Source: Desulfobulbus sp. (GTDB lineage: Bacteria > Desulfobacterota > Desulfobulbia > Desulfobulbales > Desulfobulbaceae). Taken from it: DNA of 64,000 bases. The notes beneath the pieces were generated by a model, which made no database searches, was not told the origin of the DNA, and saw nothing but the letters and a program-made list of their open reading frames with translations. Below, piece by piece: positions 8,356 to 17,031 of the stretch. Where the stretch lies: NCBI RefSeq assembly GCF_030824455.1, contig NZ_JAVBXR010000124.1, forward strand, positions 62,001-126,000, given 5' to 3'. A program made the translations under genes and the position numbers. Position 1 is the stretch's first letter. Each line of letters starts with the position of its first letter.

Positions 8356-10302
8356 TTACGGAATCATCCACTGCAGATGATAGGCCTGGAGATAGACCAT
8401 CACGCAGACGATGAGGGTGAGAAAGATCGAATGCTTCAAGGTGAAGCGGAACAAAGTGCCCTCTTCGCCGACCATGCCGCAGGCGGCGGTGGCCACTGCC
8501 AGGGATTGGGGCGAGATCATCTTGCCCATAACGCCGCCGCTGGTGTTGGCGGCGCCGGTGAGAATCGGGTTGATGCCCAACTGCTCCGCCGTGGCCTTCT
8601 GCAAACCGCCGAACAGAACATTGCTCGAAGTGTCGGAACCGGTGAGGAACACGCCCAGCCAGCCAAGAATCGGAGCCAGGAAGGGGAACCAGTGGCCGGT
8701 CTTGGTAAAGGCCAGACCGAGGCAGTTGGTCATGCCCGAGGCGTTCATGATGTAGGCCAGGCCCAGCACCGAGGCTACGGTGACGGCAGGAAAGCGCATG
8801 TCAACCAGGGTCTTGCCGGCAATCTTGAGCACGTCGCCAAAGCCTACGCCGCAAACCAGGGCGGAGAGCAAGGCTGCAATCAGGATGGCGGTGCCGGCGG
8901 CGGACATGAAGTTAAAGGTGTACTTGGCCGGTACTTTGGCCGGCAGTTGGTCGTTCAAAGCCTTGGTCAGGGCGCCGAACTTGTCCTTGGCCACCACCTG
9001 ATCTTTCACCAATCCCTTAACGGCGTCCTGCAACTCGGCGCTCTTCTTCATCACCGGCTCAAGAGCGGCAAGCCGTTCCGGCGGCAGAGACGCGCCCTGG
9101 CCGGTCAGCTTCTGCTCAACGGTCAGCAACTGTGCTTCCAGGTTTTTCAACTCGCCAAGCTTGCCAACCACGCCGCTGAGCTTGGCGTCGCCGACCGGCA
9201 GAGAGGCAAGGGTTTTGTCGATTTCAGCCACGGCTACAGCCAGCTTCGCTGCGCCCACTTCCGGGGTGGCGACTTTCTTGATAATCATGTTGTCCAGGCC
9301 GGCAATCGGAATGATCATCTTGCTCTTGTCGAGCCCGGCCTTGATCGAGGGGATGCCCCAGAGCAGCACCATCAGGGTGAGGAACACATACGGGGTCCAG
9401 GCGCGGAAGATCTGGCCGGCGGTGTAGCTGTGTTCTTCCTTGGTCGCGGCCTGTTCGTGATCAAAGACAAAGTTCTCCTTGGGCTGCCAGACGCGCAGCA
9501 ACAGCACCAGGGCGGCCATGGCCGCCAGGGAGGCGGTGATGTCCGGCAAGTAGGGACCAACATAACTGGCGGTCAACCACTGCGCGATGGCAAAGGTGAC
9601 GCCGCAGACCAGGATGGCCGGCATGACCTCGAAGGCCTTTTTAATCCCAGCCATCATCACGATGACATAGAAAGGAATGAAAACCGAAATAAAGGGCAGC
9701 TGATGGCCGACCATTTTAGAGAGTTTCATCATACCGACATCGTCATAGCCCATAACCGCAGACAGGGCGACGACCGGAATACCGATGGCGCCGAAGGCTA
9801 CAGGCGCGGTGTTGGCCACCAGGCAGACGCCGGCGGCGTACAACGGACGGAAACCAAGGCCGACCAGAGTGGCGCCGGCAATGGCCACCGGGGTGCCGAA
9901 ACCGGCGGCGCCCTCGATGAAAGCCCCAAAACAGAAGGCGATCAGCAGGGCCTGAATGCGGCGGTCAGCGGTCAGACCGGCCAGGGAGGCGCGGATGACT
10001 TCAAATTGACCGCCTTTAACGGTGATGTTGTAGAGAAAAAGGGTGGTGAGCACGATGTAGAACACGGGAAAGAGACCAAAGGCGGCGCCTTGGCCGAAGG
10101 CCAGCCCAGCCAGCTTGACCGGCATTCCCCACACGCCGACGGCGATGGCCAGGGCGGAACCCACGGCCAGCAGCGCGGCCTTGTGGGCCTTCATCTTTAC
10201 AACCGCCAGACAGAGGAAGATGACCACCAGGGGCACGGCGGCGAGCAGAGCGGACCATCCAAGGCTTCCCGCGGCAGGGGTGTACGTTTGTATCCAGGGC
10301 AT
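8356..10302 (-). CDS. lctP: L-lactate permease (LctP/LldP family) with a large hydrophilic insert
   Basis: This 648-residue inner-membrane transporter imports lactate with protons. Family features include FGAFIEGAAGFGTPVAIAGA (about 125-144), LVANTAPVAFGAIGIP (about 161-176) and, near the end, LTGSDTSSNVLFG and TSGGVMGKMISPQSLAVA. It is about 100 residues longer than E. coli LldP (551). The extra length is a polar, helical segment at about 345-455, between a transmembrane helix ending near 320 and the helix starting at FNFMSAAGTAIL (464). It is rich in Lys, Glu, Ala and Leu and could form a coiled coil. A strong AAGGAGT lies 7 bp before the ATG. It is transcribed divergently from lutC, away from a shared 330-bp control region. 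Confidence 0.92.
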   Translation of the reverse strand: MPWIQTYTPAAGSLGWSALLAAVPLVVIFLCLAVVKMKAHKAALLAVGSALAIAVGVWGMPVKLAGLAFGQGAAFGLFPVFYIVLTTLFLYNITVKGGQFEVIRASLAGLTADRRIQALLIAFCFGAFIEGAAGFGTPVAIAGATLVGLGFRPLYAAGVCLVANTAPVAFGAIGIPVVALSAVMGYDDVGMMKLSKMVGHQLPFISVFIPFYVIVMMAGIKKAFEVMPAILVCGVTFAIAQWLTASYVGPYLPDITASLAAMAALVLLLRVWQPKENFVFDHEQAATKEEHSYTAGQIFRAWTPYVFLTLMVLLWGIPSIKAGLDKSKMIIPIAGLDNMIIKKVATPEVGAAKLAVAVAEIDKTLASLPVGDAKLSGVVGKLGELKNLEAQLLTVEQKLTGQGASLPPERLAALEPVMKKSAELQDAVKGLVKDQVVAKDKFGALTKALNDQLPAKVPAKYTFNFMSAAGTAILIAALLSALVCGVGFGDVLKIAGKTLVDMRFPAVTVASVLGLAYIMNASGMTNCLGLAFTKTGHWFPFLAPILGWLGVFLTGSDTSSNVLFGGLQKATAEQLGINPILTGAANTSGGVMGKMISPQSLAVATAACGMVGEEGTLFRFTLKHSIFLTLIVCVMVYLQAYHLQWMIP

Positions 10303-10403
10303 AATGGGTACTCCTTAGTTGATGAATGGTTGACGCACACCCCAGGGGCCGGGGGGCGCTTACGGATTTCCAGGAAGAGCGCGCATCACCTCTTGGCTTC
10401 GTC

Positions 10404-10420
10404 AATTGGTATTACCAGTT
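10404..10420. promoter_or_regulatory. Operator at the lctP promoter
   Basis: AATTGGTATTACCAGTT is a near-perfect palindrome and the best match in the window to the PdhR/LldR-type ATTGGTNNNACCAAT. It overlaps the predicted lctP -10 box, so binding should block transcription. Confidence 0.7.
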
Positions 10421-10444
10421 ATTCCATTCCGAAAAAGTTGTCAA
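10416..10444 (-). promoter_or_regulatory. Predicted lctP promoter
   Basis: On the minus strand there is a perfect -35 TTGACA (10444-10439), a 17-bp spacer, and a weak -10 TAACTG (10421-10416). The operator TGGT begins 21 bp after the -35 box. Confidence 0.55.
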
Positions 10445-10475
10445 CATTTTTTTCAAAAACATCCAAAAAAGCATG

Positions 10476-10505
10476 TTGACAAGGGGTGATGCTTTGCAAT
10501 ATGGT
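10476..10505 (+). promoter_or_regulatory. Predicted lutC-lutBA promoter
   Basis: There is a perfect -35 TTGACA at 10476-10481, an 18-bp spacer, and TATATG at 10500-10505. The predicted transcript starts near 10512, with a leader of about 120 nt before lutC. Confidence 0.6.
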
Positions 10506-10531
10506 TAGACGTAATTTGGTTTTACAATTTA
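10502..10531 (+). promoter_or_regulatory. Two tandem operator-like sites at the lut promoter
   Basis: The first site (10502-10516, TATGGTTAGACGTAA) overlaps the -10 box, with TGGT 22 bp after the TTGACA box. The second (10517-10531, TTTGGTTTTACAATT) follows directly. Both keep the GGTNNNAC core but are less symmetrical than the lctP site. Confidence 0.5.
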
Positions 10532-10632
10532 AAAAAAGATGACCAGTGCTGTCAGAACGGCTCCGGAACGGCCGACGAAATAGCCGGTCAACACTTCAAC
10601 CGGACGCAAAACCGGGGGAGAGGGAGGAGGAG

Positions 10633-11181
10633 ATGTTCAATCAATTCAAGACTAGGGCCGAGGGCGTCAGCGCCGAGGTGCATCGTTTTTCAACCCCAGC
10701 CGAGGCGCTTGATTTCCTGGTCGGCTTTGTCCGCGCCGAGGGCGTGGCTGATCAGCCTGGCCAGTACGGCGTTTTTGCCGACTGTCCGTTCCTGGCCGCC
10801 GTTGACCGGCAGCAGCTTGAGGCCGTGGCTGGGATGAGCTTTGCGGTCACCCGCGAGCAGGCCGCCGGGGCGAAGGTGGGCATCAGTCAGCTCGATTGGG
10901 CCTTGGCCGACACCGGCACCCTGGTGCAGGACGCCACCGCCGTTGACAAGCGGCTGGTGAGCACCCTGCCGACCATTCACGTCGCCCTGATCGCGACCTC
11001 CGGCCTGCGGGCCGACATGCCCGCCTGGCTGGCCGAGATCAAACCCGAGAGCGCCAACTACATCGCCATGATCACCGGCCCGAGCCGGACCGCCGACATT
11101 GAGCGGGTCTTGACCATCGGCGTCCACGGGCCGGAACGGCTCGTGATTGTTTTCATCGACCAGCTGGGAGGAGCCCACTGA
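10633..11181 (+). CDS. lutC: LutC/YkgG-type LUD-domain subunit of L-lactate dehydrogenase
   Basis: This 182-residue LUD-domain protein belongs to the LutABC (LldEFG) L-lactate oxidation complex. The LUD signature is present: ISQLDWALADTGTLV in the middle and ITGPSRTADIERVLTIG followed by HGPERLVIVFID near the end. The domain binds no cluster of its own; in the family it acts with the iron-sulfur subunits to oxidise L-lactate to pyruvate. The ATG at 10633 is preceded by a GGGAGGAGGAG stretch; a longer frame to 10546 is not supported. The stop overlaps the next start by one base (TGATG), so it is co-translated with lutBA. The same pair (a short LutC and a long fusion) is found in the lactate region of Desulfovibrio. 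Confidence 0.9.
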   Translation: MFNQFKTRAEGVSAEVHRFSTPAEALDFLVGFVRAEGVADQPGQYGVFADCPFLAAVDRQQLEAVAGMSFAVTREQAAGAKVGISQLDWALADTGTLVQDATAVDKRLVSTLPTIHVALIATSGLRADMPAWLAEIKPESANYIAMITGPSRTADIERVLTIGVHGPERLVIVFIDQLGGAH

Positions 11182-13322
11182 TGCAGCAGGAATTCAAGCA
11201 ATCCATCGACAAGGCCCTGCACAACGCCAATCTCACCGGCGCGCTGGGCAAATTTTCCGAGGCCTACAAGGTCAACCGCGCCAAGGCCTACGAGGGCATC
11301 GACTTCGAGGCCCTGCGCACCACCATCGCCGGACTGAAAGGCTACGCCGCCTCGCATCTCGAGGAACTGTCCGACCAGTTCCAGAAGAACGCTGAGGCCA
11401 AAGGCGCCAAGGTCTTCCGCACCAACGATCCGGCCAAGGTTCGCGAGTACATCCTCAAGGTGGCCCAGGAAAACGGCGTCAGGTCGGTGGTCAAATCCAA
11501 GTCCATGGCCACCGAGGAAATTCATCTCAACCCCTATCTGGAGAAGGCCGGGATCGAGGTCGGCGAGACCGATCTCGGCGAGTGGATCATCCAGCTGGCC
11601 GGCCAGACGCCCTCGCACATGGTCATGCCCGCCATCCACATGACCAAGGAGGAGGTGGCCGATCTCTTTTCCAAGGAGGTCGACGAGCGGCTGGCTTCCG
11701 ACATTCCCCGCCTGGTCAAGGTGGCGCGCAACGAACTGCGCCCCAAATTTCTCAAGGCGGACATGGGCATCTCCGGCGGCAACATGGCGGTGGCCGAAAC
11801 CGGCTCGATCGCCCTGGTGACCAACGAGGGCAACGCCCGCCTGGTGACCTCGCTGCCCAAAATTCACATCGCCGTGGTCGGCATCGAAAAGCTGGTCGCC
11901 AAGTTCAGCGACATCGGCCCGATCCTCAAGGCCCTGCCGCGCAGCGCCACCGCCCAACTGCTTACCAGCTACGTCTCGATCATCTCCGGCCCGACGCCCA
12001 ACAGCGACGGCAGCATGAAGGATCTGCACATCATCCTCATGGACAACCGCCGCAGCGAGATGGCGGCCGATCCGATGTTCAAAGAGGCCATGCAGTGCAT
12101 CCGCTGCGCCTCCTGCCTCAACGTCTGCCCGATCTTCCGCCTGGTCGGCGGGCACGTCTTTGGCAAGGTCTACACCGGCGGCATCGGCACCATCCTCACC
12201 GCCTGGTACGACGAGTTGAAAAGCTCGGAAGACATCCAGGGCCTGTGCATCCAGTGCGGGGCCTGCAAGGACGTCTGCCCCGGCAAGATCGACATCCCCG
12301 GCCTGATCATGGAGCTGCGCCGCCGGCTGGTCAAGGAACAGGGCGTGCCCCTGGTGCAGAAGTCGATCTACGCCGTGGTCAACAATCGCCGTTTGTTCCA
12401 CGGCATGCTCCGCGCCGCCTCAGTGGCCGGCAAACCCTTCAGCAAGGGCACCAAATTTATCCGTCATCTGCCGATGTTCCTGGCCGATCTCACCGACGGC
12501 CGCAGCCTGCCGGCAATCGCCGCCAAGCCCTTCCGCGACGTGTTCAAAACCATTGAACAGCCCAAGGGGCTCAAGGAAAAGGCGGTGTTCTACGGCGGCT
12601 GCCTGATTGATTTTGCCTACCCCGAGATGGGCGTGGCCCTGGTGAAAATCCTCAACCGCGCCGGCATTGAGGTGCTGTTTCCCGAAGGCCAGACCTGTTG
12701 CGGCGCCCCGGCCCGCTACAACGGAGCCTACGAAACCGCTGCCGGCAATGCGGCCGACAACATCGAGGCCCTGCTGGCCGAACCCGCCGACTACGTGATT
12801 TCCGCCTGCCCCACCTGCACCGTGGCCCTGGATCACGAGTTCATCGCCACCTTTGAGAGCCTGGGCCGGAAAAAACTGTTGCCCCAGGCGCGGGAACTGG
12901 CCGCCAAGACCATCGATTTCTCCACTCTGGTGAAAAAGCTGGTCGACAAGGGCCGCCTGAGCCTCAAGGAAGGCCAGCAGCTGGGCGCGATCACCTACCA
13001 CGACTCCTGCCATCTCAAACGCACCCTCAAGGCCGATCAGGCTCCGCGCCAGTTGCTCGCCCAGGCGGGTTACGAACTGACCGAGATGTTTGAATGCGAC
13101 ACCTGCTGCGGCATGGGCGGTTCCTATTCGCTCAAGCTGCCGGAGATCTCCGCGCCGATCCTGCAGCGCAAGCTGAAAAACATCAAGGACACCGGCGCCC
13201 CGGTGGTGGCCATGGACTGCCCCGGCTGCGTGATGCAGATCCGCGGCGGCATGGACCAGGACGGCGCAGCGGTCCGGGTGCAACACACAGTTGAACTGAT
13301 CGCCGTTCAATTGAAGGATTGA
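11181..13322 (+). CDS. Fused LutB-LutA iron-sulfur subunit of L-lactate dehydrogenase
   Basis: This 713-residue protein combines two proteins that are separate in Bacillus and E. coli. Residues 1-300 form a LUD domain (ISGGNMAVAETGSIALV, then IAVVGIEKLV). Two 4Fe-4S motifs follow: CIRCASCLNVCP starting at C306 and CIQCGACKDVCPG starting at C356. From about 465 the LutA-like half has two CCG domains, with YGGCLIDFAYP, QTCCGAPARYNG, SACPTCTVALDHE, HDSCHLKRTL, DTCCGMGGSYS and DCPGCVMQIRGG. It probably contains the electron path from L-lactate to a membrane acceptor. Such fusions are normal in sulfate reducers. It is co-translated with lutC and followed after 219 bp by pta. Confidence 0.9.
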   Translation: MQQEFKQSIDKALHNANLTGALGKFSEAYKVNRAKAYEGIDFEALRTTIAGLKGYAASHLEELSDQFQKNAEAKGAKVFRTNDPAKVREYILKVAQENGVRSVVKSKSMATEEIHLNPYLEKAGIEVGETDLGEWIIQLAGQTPSHMVMPAIHMTKEEVADLFSKEVDERLASDIPRLVKVARNELRPKFLKADMGISGGNMAVAETGSIALVTNEGNARLVTSLPKIHIAVVGIEKLVAKFSDIGPILKALPRSATAQLLTSYVSIISGPTPNSDGSMKDLHIILMDNRRSEMAADPMFKEAMQCIRCASCLNVCPIFRLVGGHVFGKVYTGGIGTILTAWYDELKSSEDIQGLCIQCGACKDVCPGKIDIPGLIMELRRRLVKEQGVPLVQKSIYAVVNNRRLFHGMLRAASVAGKPFSKGTKFIRHLPMFLADLTDGRSLPAIAAKPFRDVFKTIEQPKGLKEKAVFYGGCLIDFAYPEMGVALVKILNRAGIEVLFPEGQTCCGAPARYNGAYETAAGNAADNIEALLAEPADYVISACPTCTVALDHEFIATFESLGRKKLLPQARELAAKTIDFSTLVKKLVDKGRLSLKEGQQLGAITYHDSCHLKRTLKADQAPRQLLAQAGYELTEMFECDTCCGMGGSYSLKLPEISAPILQRKLKNIKDTGAPVVAMDCPGCVMQIRGGMDQDGAAVRVQHTVELIAVQLKD

Positions 13323-13331
13323 CGGTCGGCT

Positions 13332-13369
13332 GTTCCCGGTCCGGCTTGTCGCGAGCCGGAGCCGGGAAC
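13332..13369 (+). other. Strong hairpin between lutBA and pta
   Basis: GTTCCCGG (13332-13339) and CCGGCT (13341-13346) pair with AGCCGG (13354-13359) and CCGGGAAC (13362-13369), with one bulged G. No T run follows, so it is not a standard terminator. It may protect the 3' end of the lut mRNA or set the lut/pta ratio. Confidence 0.5.
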
Positions 13370-13395
13370 GGCAGCCCCGACGATCCCGATTTGAT

Positions 13396-13422
13396 TTGAT
13401 AGATATCTGAAAGAGTTATACA
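13396..13422 (+). promoter_or_regulatory. Possible internal promoter for pta-ackA
   Basis: TTGATA at 13396-13401 and TATACA at 13417-13422 are 15 bp apart, in an AT-rich island between GC-rich flanks. The short spacer makes this tentative. It would allow pta-ackA expression when the lut promoter is off. Confidence 0.35.
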
Positions 13423-13541
13423 CTACCTACACAACCCAAACGCCGGTCCCCGCCTGGAGCAGCACCACTGTTCCGGCCGGGGCCGGTCCGTTTTACCAAC
13501 ACTCCTCCCGCGGTCCAGCGGGAGCGCGAGGTTCAACTCCC

Positions 13542-15659
13542 ATGGCAAACAATCTCTACGTCACCGCAGCAGAAGAACGGAGCGGCAAGTCGGCCATCAT
13601 TCTCGGGGTCATGCAGGTGATCCTCAAGGAAATCAGCCGGATTGCCTTTTTCCGTCCCATCATCAACGACCATATCTTTGGCCGGGTTGACCACGACCTC
13701 AACCTGGTCCTCAAATATTTCAAGCTCGATATCCCGTACGAAGACACCCACGCCTACACCCTCAGCCAGGCGCGGCAGCTGATCACCTCCGGCCAGGAAG
13801 AGATCCTTTACGAAAACATCCTCAAAAAATACAAGCAGCTCGAAGCCAACTACGACTTCATCCTCTGCGAGGGCACCGACTTTCGCGGCAAGGACCCGGG
13901 CTTTGAGTTCGATCTTAACGCCAACATCGCCGCCAACCTCGGCGCGCCGGTGCTGATCGTGGCCTCGGGCCGGGACAAATCCACCGAGGAAATCTGCACC
14001 CACACCGCCATCACCATCGACACCCTGGAGGAAAAAGGGGTCGACATCGCGGCCTGCATCATCAATCGCGCCCCGGACACCTTCCTCCGCGACACCGCCA
14101 GCAACGCCAAGTGCCGCGAGCAGTTCGGCCGTGCCTTTCCGCTCTACGTGATCCCGGAAAACAAGGCCCTGGGCAACCCGACCATCGACGACGTCAAGCG
14201 CTGGCTGGGGGCCGAGGTGCTCTACGGCAAACCGAGCATGCTCAATCTGGTCAACAACTACCTGGTGGCCGCCATGCAGATCAGCAACTTCCTCGACTAC
14301 ATCAAGGAAGGCAGCCTGATCATCACCCCCGGCGACCGTTCGGACATCATCATCTCCAGTCTGGCCAGCCGGATTTCCTCGGCCTACCCCAACATCGCCG
14401 GCATTCTCATTACCGGCGGCCTTGAGGTCAGCCCCAGCGTCCAGCGGCTGATCCAGGGCTGGACCGGCATCCCGGTTCCGGTTCTTTTTGTTGAATCGCA
14501 CACCTACGACACGGTGCAGAGCGTCAACGAACTCTATGGCCGGATCGAGCCCACCGACACCAAACGCATCGCCACCGCGCTCGGCTGGTTCTCCAAATAC
14601 GTCAACGTCTCCGAGATGACCACGCGGGTGGTTTCCCAGCGCTCCACCAAGATCACCCCGCGCATGTTCGAGTATTCGCTGGTCGAGAAGGCCGCCGCCA
14701 ACCGGCAGCACATCGTCCTCCCCGAGGGTCTGGGCGAGCGCATCCTCAACGCCACCGACATCATCCTCCGGCGGGGCATCGCCGACATCACCCTCCTGGG
14801 CAAGGCGGACGAAATCCGGGCCAAGGCCAACAAACTCAACCTCAACATCGAAGGCGCGCAGATCATTGATCCCAGCGCCTCCAGCTACTACGACGACTTC
14901 GTCCAGACCTATTTCGACATCCGCAAGTCGCGCGGCATCGTCATGGACGTGGCCCGCGACCGCATGTCCGACCCGACCTATTTCGGCACCATGATGGTCC
15001 ACAAGGGACTGGCCGACGGCATGGTGTCCGGCTCGGTGACCACCACCGCCCAGACCATCCGCCCTGCCTTCGAGTTCATCAAGACCAAACCCGGCGTGTC
15101 GGTGGTCTCCTCGATCTTCATCATGTGCCTGCAATCCAAGGTGCTGGCCTTTGGCGACTGCGCCGTGGTGCCCAACCCCGACGCCCGTCAATTGGCGGAA
15201 ATCGCGATCAGCTCGGCCGAGACCGCGCAGATCTTCAACATCGACCCCAAAGTGGCGCTGCTCAGCTACTCCACCGGCATCTCCGGCTCCGGCCAGGATG
15301 TGGAGAAGGTGGTCCAGGCCACCGCCATTGCCAAGCAGTTGATGGCCGAACGCGGCCTCACCTTCCCGCTCGAAGGCCCCTTGCAGTACGACGCCGCCTT
15401 CGACCCCGAGGTGGCGGCCCTCAAGTCGCCGGATTCGCTGGTGGCCGGGCAGGCCACGGTCTTTGTTTTCCCGGATCTCAACACCGGCAACAACACCTAC
15501 AAGGCTGTCCAGCGCGCCGCCCACGGCGTGGCCATGGGCCCGGTGCTCCAGGGCTTAAACAAACCGGTCAACGACCTGTCGCGCGGCTGCACCGTGCAGG
15601 ACATCGTCGACACCGTGGCCCTGACCGCCATCCAGGCCCAGGTGGCCAAAAAACACTAA
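13542..15659 (+). CDS. pta: Phosphate acetyltransferase (long, DRTGG-domain type)
   Basis: This 705-residue enzyme converts acetyl-CoA and phosphate to acetyl phosphate. It has the three-part layout of long Pta proteins: an N-terminal P-loop-like AAA_26 domain (about 1-210, beginning NNLYVTAAEERSGKSAIILG), a DRTGG regulatory domain (about 215-330), and the catalytic PTA domain (about 375-700). The last contains IVLPEGLGERILNATDIILRR split as VLPEGLGERIL and ATDIILRRG, then MMVHKGLADGMVSGSVTTT and LSYSTGISGSGQD. It lies after the lactate dehydrogenase genes and 28 bp before ackA. Together they yield ATP from lactate-derived acetyl-CoA. The ATG is preceded by a GC-rich stem and a modest GCGAGG site. 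Confidence 0.93.
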   Translation: MANNLYVTAAEERSGKSAIILGVMQVILKEISRIAFFRPIINDHIFGRVDHDLNLVLKYFKLDIPYEDTHAYTLSQARQLITSGQEEILYENILKKYKQLEANYDFILCEGTDFRGKDPGFEFDLNANIAANLGAPVLIVASGRDKSTEEICTHTAITIDTLEEKGVDIAACIINRAPDTFLRDTASNAKCREQFGRAFPLYVIPENKALGNPTIDDVKRWLGAEVLYGKPSMLNLVNNYLVAAMQISNFLDYIKEGSLIITPGDRSDIIISSLASRISSAYPNIAGILITGGLEVSPSVQRLIQGWTGIPVPVLFVESHTYDTVQSVNELYGRIEPTDTKRIATALGWFSKYVNVSEMTTRVVSQRSTKITPRMFEYSLVEKAAANRQHIVLPEGLGERILNATDIILRRGIADITLLGKADEIRAKANKLNLNIEGAQIIDPSASSYYDDFVQTYFDIRKSRGIVMDVARDRMSDPTYFGTMMVHKGLADGMVSGSVTTTAQTIRPAFEFIKTKPGVSVVSSIFIMCLQSKVLAFGDCAVVPNPDARQLAEIAISSAETAQIFNIDPKVALLSYSTGISGSGQDVEKVVQATAIAKQLMAERGLTFPLEGPLQYDAAFDPEVAALKSPDSLVAGQATVFVFPDLNTGNNTYKAVQRAAHGVAMGPVLQGLNKPVNDLSRGCTVQDIVDTVALTAIQAQVAKKH

Positions 15660-15687
15660 GCCTCCCCCTTATACCGGAAACGCGATT

Positions 15688-16896
15688 ATGAAATTTTTTG
15701 TTATCAATTCAGGAAGTTCCTCGATCAAATATCAGGTGATCGAGATGAAGACGGAAACCGTGCTGGCCACAGGCCTGGTGGAGCGGATCGGCGAAGAAAC
15801 CGGCCGTCTGAAAAACACCTTTCTGCCGGGAACCGCCACCCAGCGGGAAACCGTGCTCGAACAGCCGATTGAAGATCATTACAACGGCATGATGCTGGTC
15901 ATTGGGCTGCTTACCGACAAGGAGCACGGCGTCATCGCCGACGCCTCCGAGATCAGCGCCATTGGCCACCGGGTGGTGCACGGCGGCGAGGATTTCCGCG
16001 AATCCACCCGAATCACCCCCAAGGTAATCGAGGCCATCCAGCGCAACATCCCGCTGGCGCCGCTGCACAACCCCGCCAACCTCGACGGCATCCGGGTCGC
16101 CATGGAGATTTTTCCGGCGGTCTTCCAGGTGGCGGTGTTTGACACCGCCTTCCATCAGACCATGCCGCCGCACGCCTTCATGTACGCCCTGCCCTACAGC
16201 CTCTACGAGCAGGACCGGGTGCGACGCTACGGCTTCCACGGCACCTCGCACCGCTTTGTCGCCGGCGAATGCGCCCGGTTGCTGGGCAAACCGCTGCCCG
16301 AGTGCAACCTGATCACCGTGCATCTCGGCAACGGGTGCTCCATGACTGCGATTGAAAACGGCTGCAGCGTCGACACCTCGCTGGGCATGACGCCGCTCGA
16401 AGGCCTGGTGATGGGCACCCGCTCCGGAGACCTCGACCCGGCCATGCACCTGTTTTTGAAGCAGAACAAAGGGATGGAGCTGGAAGCAATCGACGTGATG
16501 CTCAACAAGGAGTCCGGATTAAAAGGCCTCTGCGGCATGAACGACATGCGCGACATCCATCAAGCGGTGGCGGACGGCAATGCACGGGCGGCCCTGGCTC
16601 TGGACGTGCAGACCTACCGCAACCGCAAGTACATCGGCGCCTACATGGCGGTGCTGGGGCGGGTGGACGCGATTGTCTTCACCGCCGGCATCGGCGAGAA
16701 CGACGACATCGTCCGCGCTGAATCGCTGAAAGGGATGGAGGTCTTTGGCGTGCGAATTGACGCCGAGAAGAACGCGCAGCGTTCCAAAGAGGCCCGCTGC
16801 ATCAGCACCCAGGACAGTTCAGTGCAGGTGTTTGTGATTCCCACCAACGAGGAATTGGCTATTGCCCGAGAAGTTGCCAATGTAATTCGAGGATAA
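15688..16896 (+). CDS. ackA: Acetate kinase
   Basis: This 402-residue enzyme of standard family length converts acetyl phosphate and ADP to acetate and ATP. The N-terminal signature FFVINSGSSSIKYQVIE binds nucleotide phosphate. IGHRVVHGGEDF, then GFHGTSHRFVA, then HLGNGCSMTAIENG and VMGTRSGDLDPA match the acetate kinase motifs, and the C-terminal VFTAGIGEND closes the nucleotide site. It is translationally downstream of pta and ends in a strong bidirectional terminator. It is the last gene of the lactate set. Confidence 0.95.
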   Translation: MKFFVINSGSSSIKYQVIEMKTETVLATGLVERIGEETGRLKNTFLPGTATQRETVLEQPIEDHYNGMMLVIGLLTDKEHGVIADASEISAIGHRVVHGGEDFRESTRITPKVIEAIQRNIPLAPLHNPANLDGIRVAMEIFPAVFQVAVFDTAFHQTMPPHAFMYALPYSLYEQDRVRRYGFHGTSHRFVAGECARLLGKPLPECNLITVHLGNGCSMTAIENGCSVDTSLGMTPLEGLVMGTRSGDLDPAMHLFLKQNKGMELEAIDVMLNKESGLKGLCGMNDMRDIHQAVADGNARAALALDVQTYRNRKYIGAYMAVLGRVDAIVFTAGIGENDDIVRAESLKGMEVFGVRIDAEKNAQRSKEARCISTQDSSVQVFVIPTNEELAIAREVANVIRG

Positions 16897-16962
16897 GGCG
16901 GATGCGTTTGCTGTAAAGCGGAGGGAGGGCCCAGCGTCTTCGGGACGCTGGGGTCGACAAAC

Positions 16963-16999
16963 AAAAGGCGATTTCAAGGGAACTTGAAATCGCCTTTTT
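16963..16999. terminator. Bidirectional terminator between ackA and the TPR gene
   Basis: A perfect 16-bp stem (AAAAGGCGATTTCAAG at 16963-16978 with its complement at 16983-16998) has the loop GGAA. T runs occur in both directions. A second GC-rich hairpin (about 16931-16950, TTCG-type loop) lies just before it on the ackA side. Confidence 0.9.
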
Positions 17000-17031
17000 C
17001 ATTGGGATCGGAGTAAAAACACTTACGGCTT

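Larger units (their letters stand above)
10303..10632. promoter_or_regulatory. Divergent lctP/lutC control region
   Basis: This 330-bp region drives lctP leftwards and lutC-lutBA rightwards. It holds two TTGACA promoters facing apart and three TGGTNNNAC operator-like sites, described separately. It is much more AT-rich than the genes around it. No small gene is evident. Confidence 0.7.

Noticed and set aside
8101-10479. Very long open frame opposite lctP
   Set aside because: It is a high-GC shadow of the permease gene: odd composition rich in Gly, His and Gln, no motif, and no ribosome-binding site.
13530-13545. tRNA-like GGTTCAACTCCC before pta
   Set aside because: The flanking bases do not form a T-stem, and no anticodon arm or acceptor stem can be drawn.
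13533-15524. Long open frame opposite pta
   Set aside because: Pta is complete and motif-rich on the other strand; the antisense frame has only Gly/Asp/Val-rich random sequence. The same applies to frames opposite lutBA, glnA, GSIII and manC.
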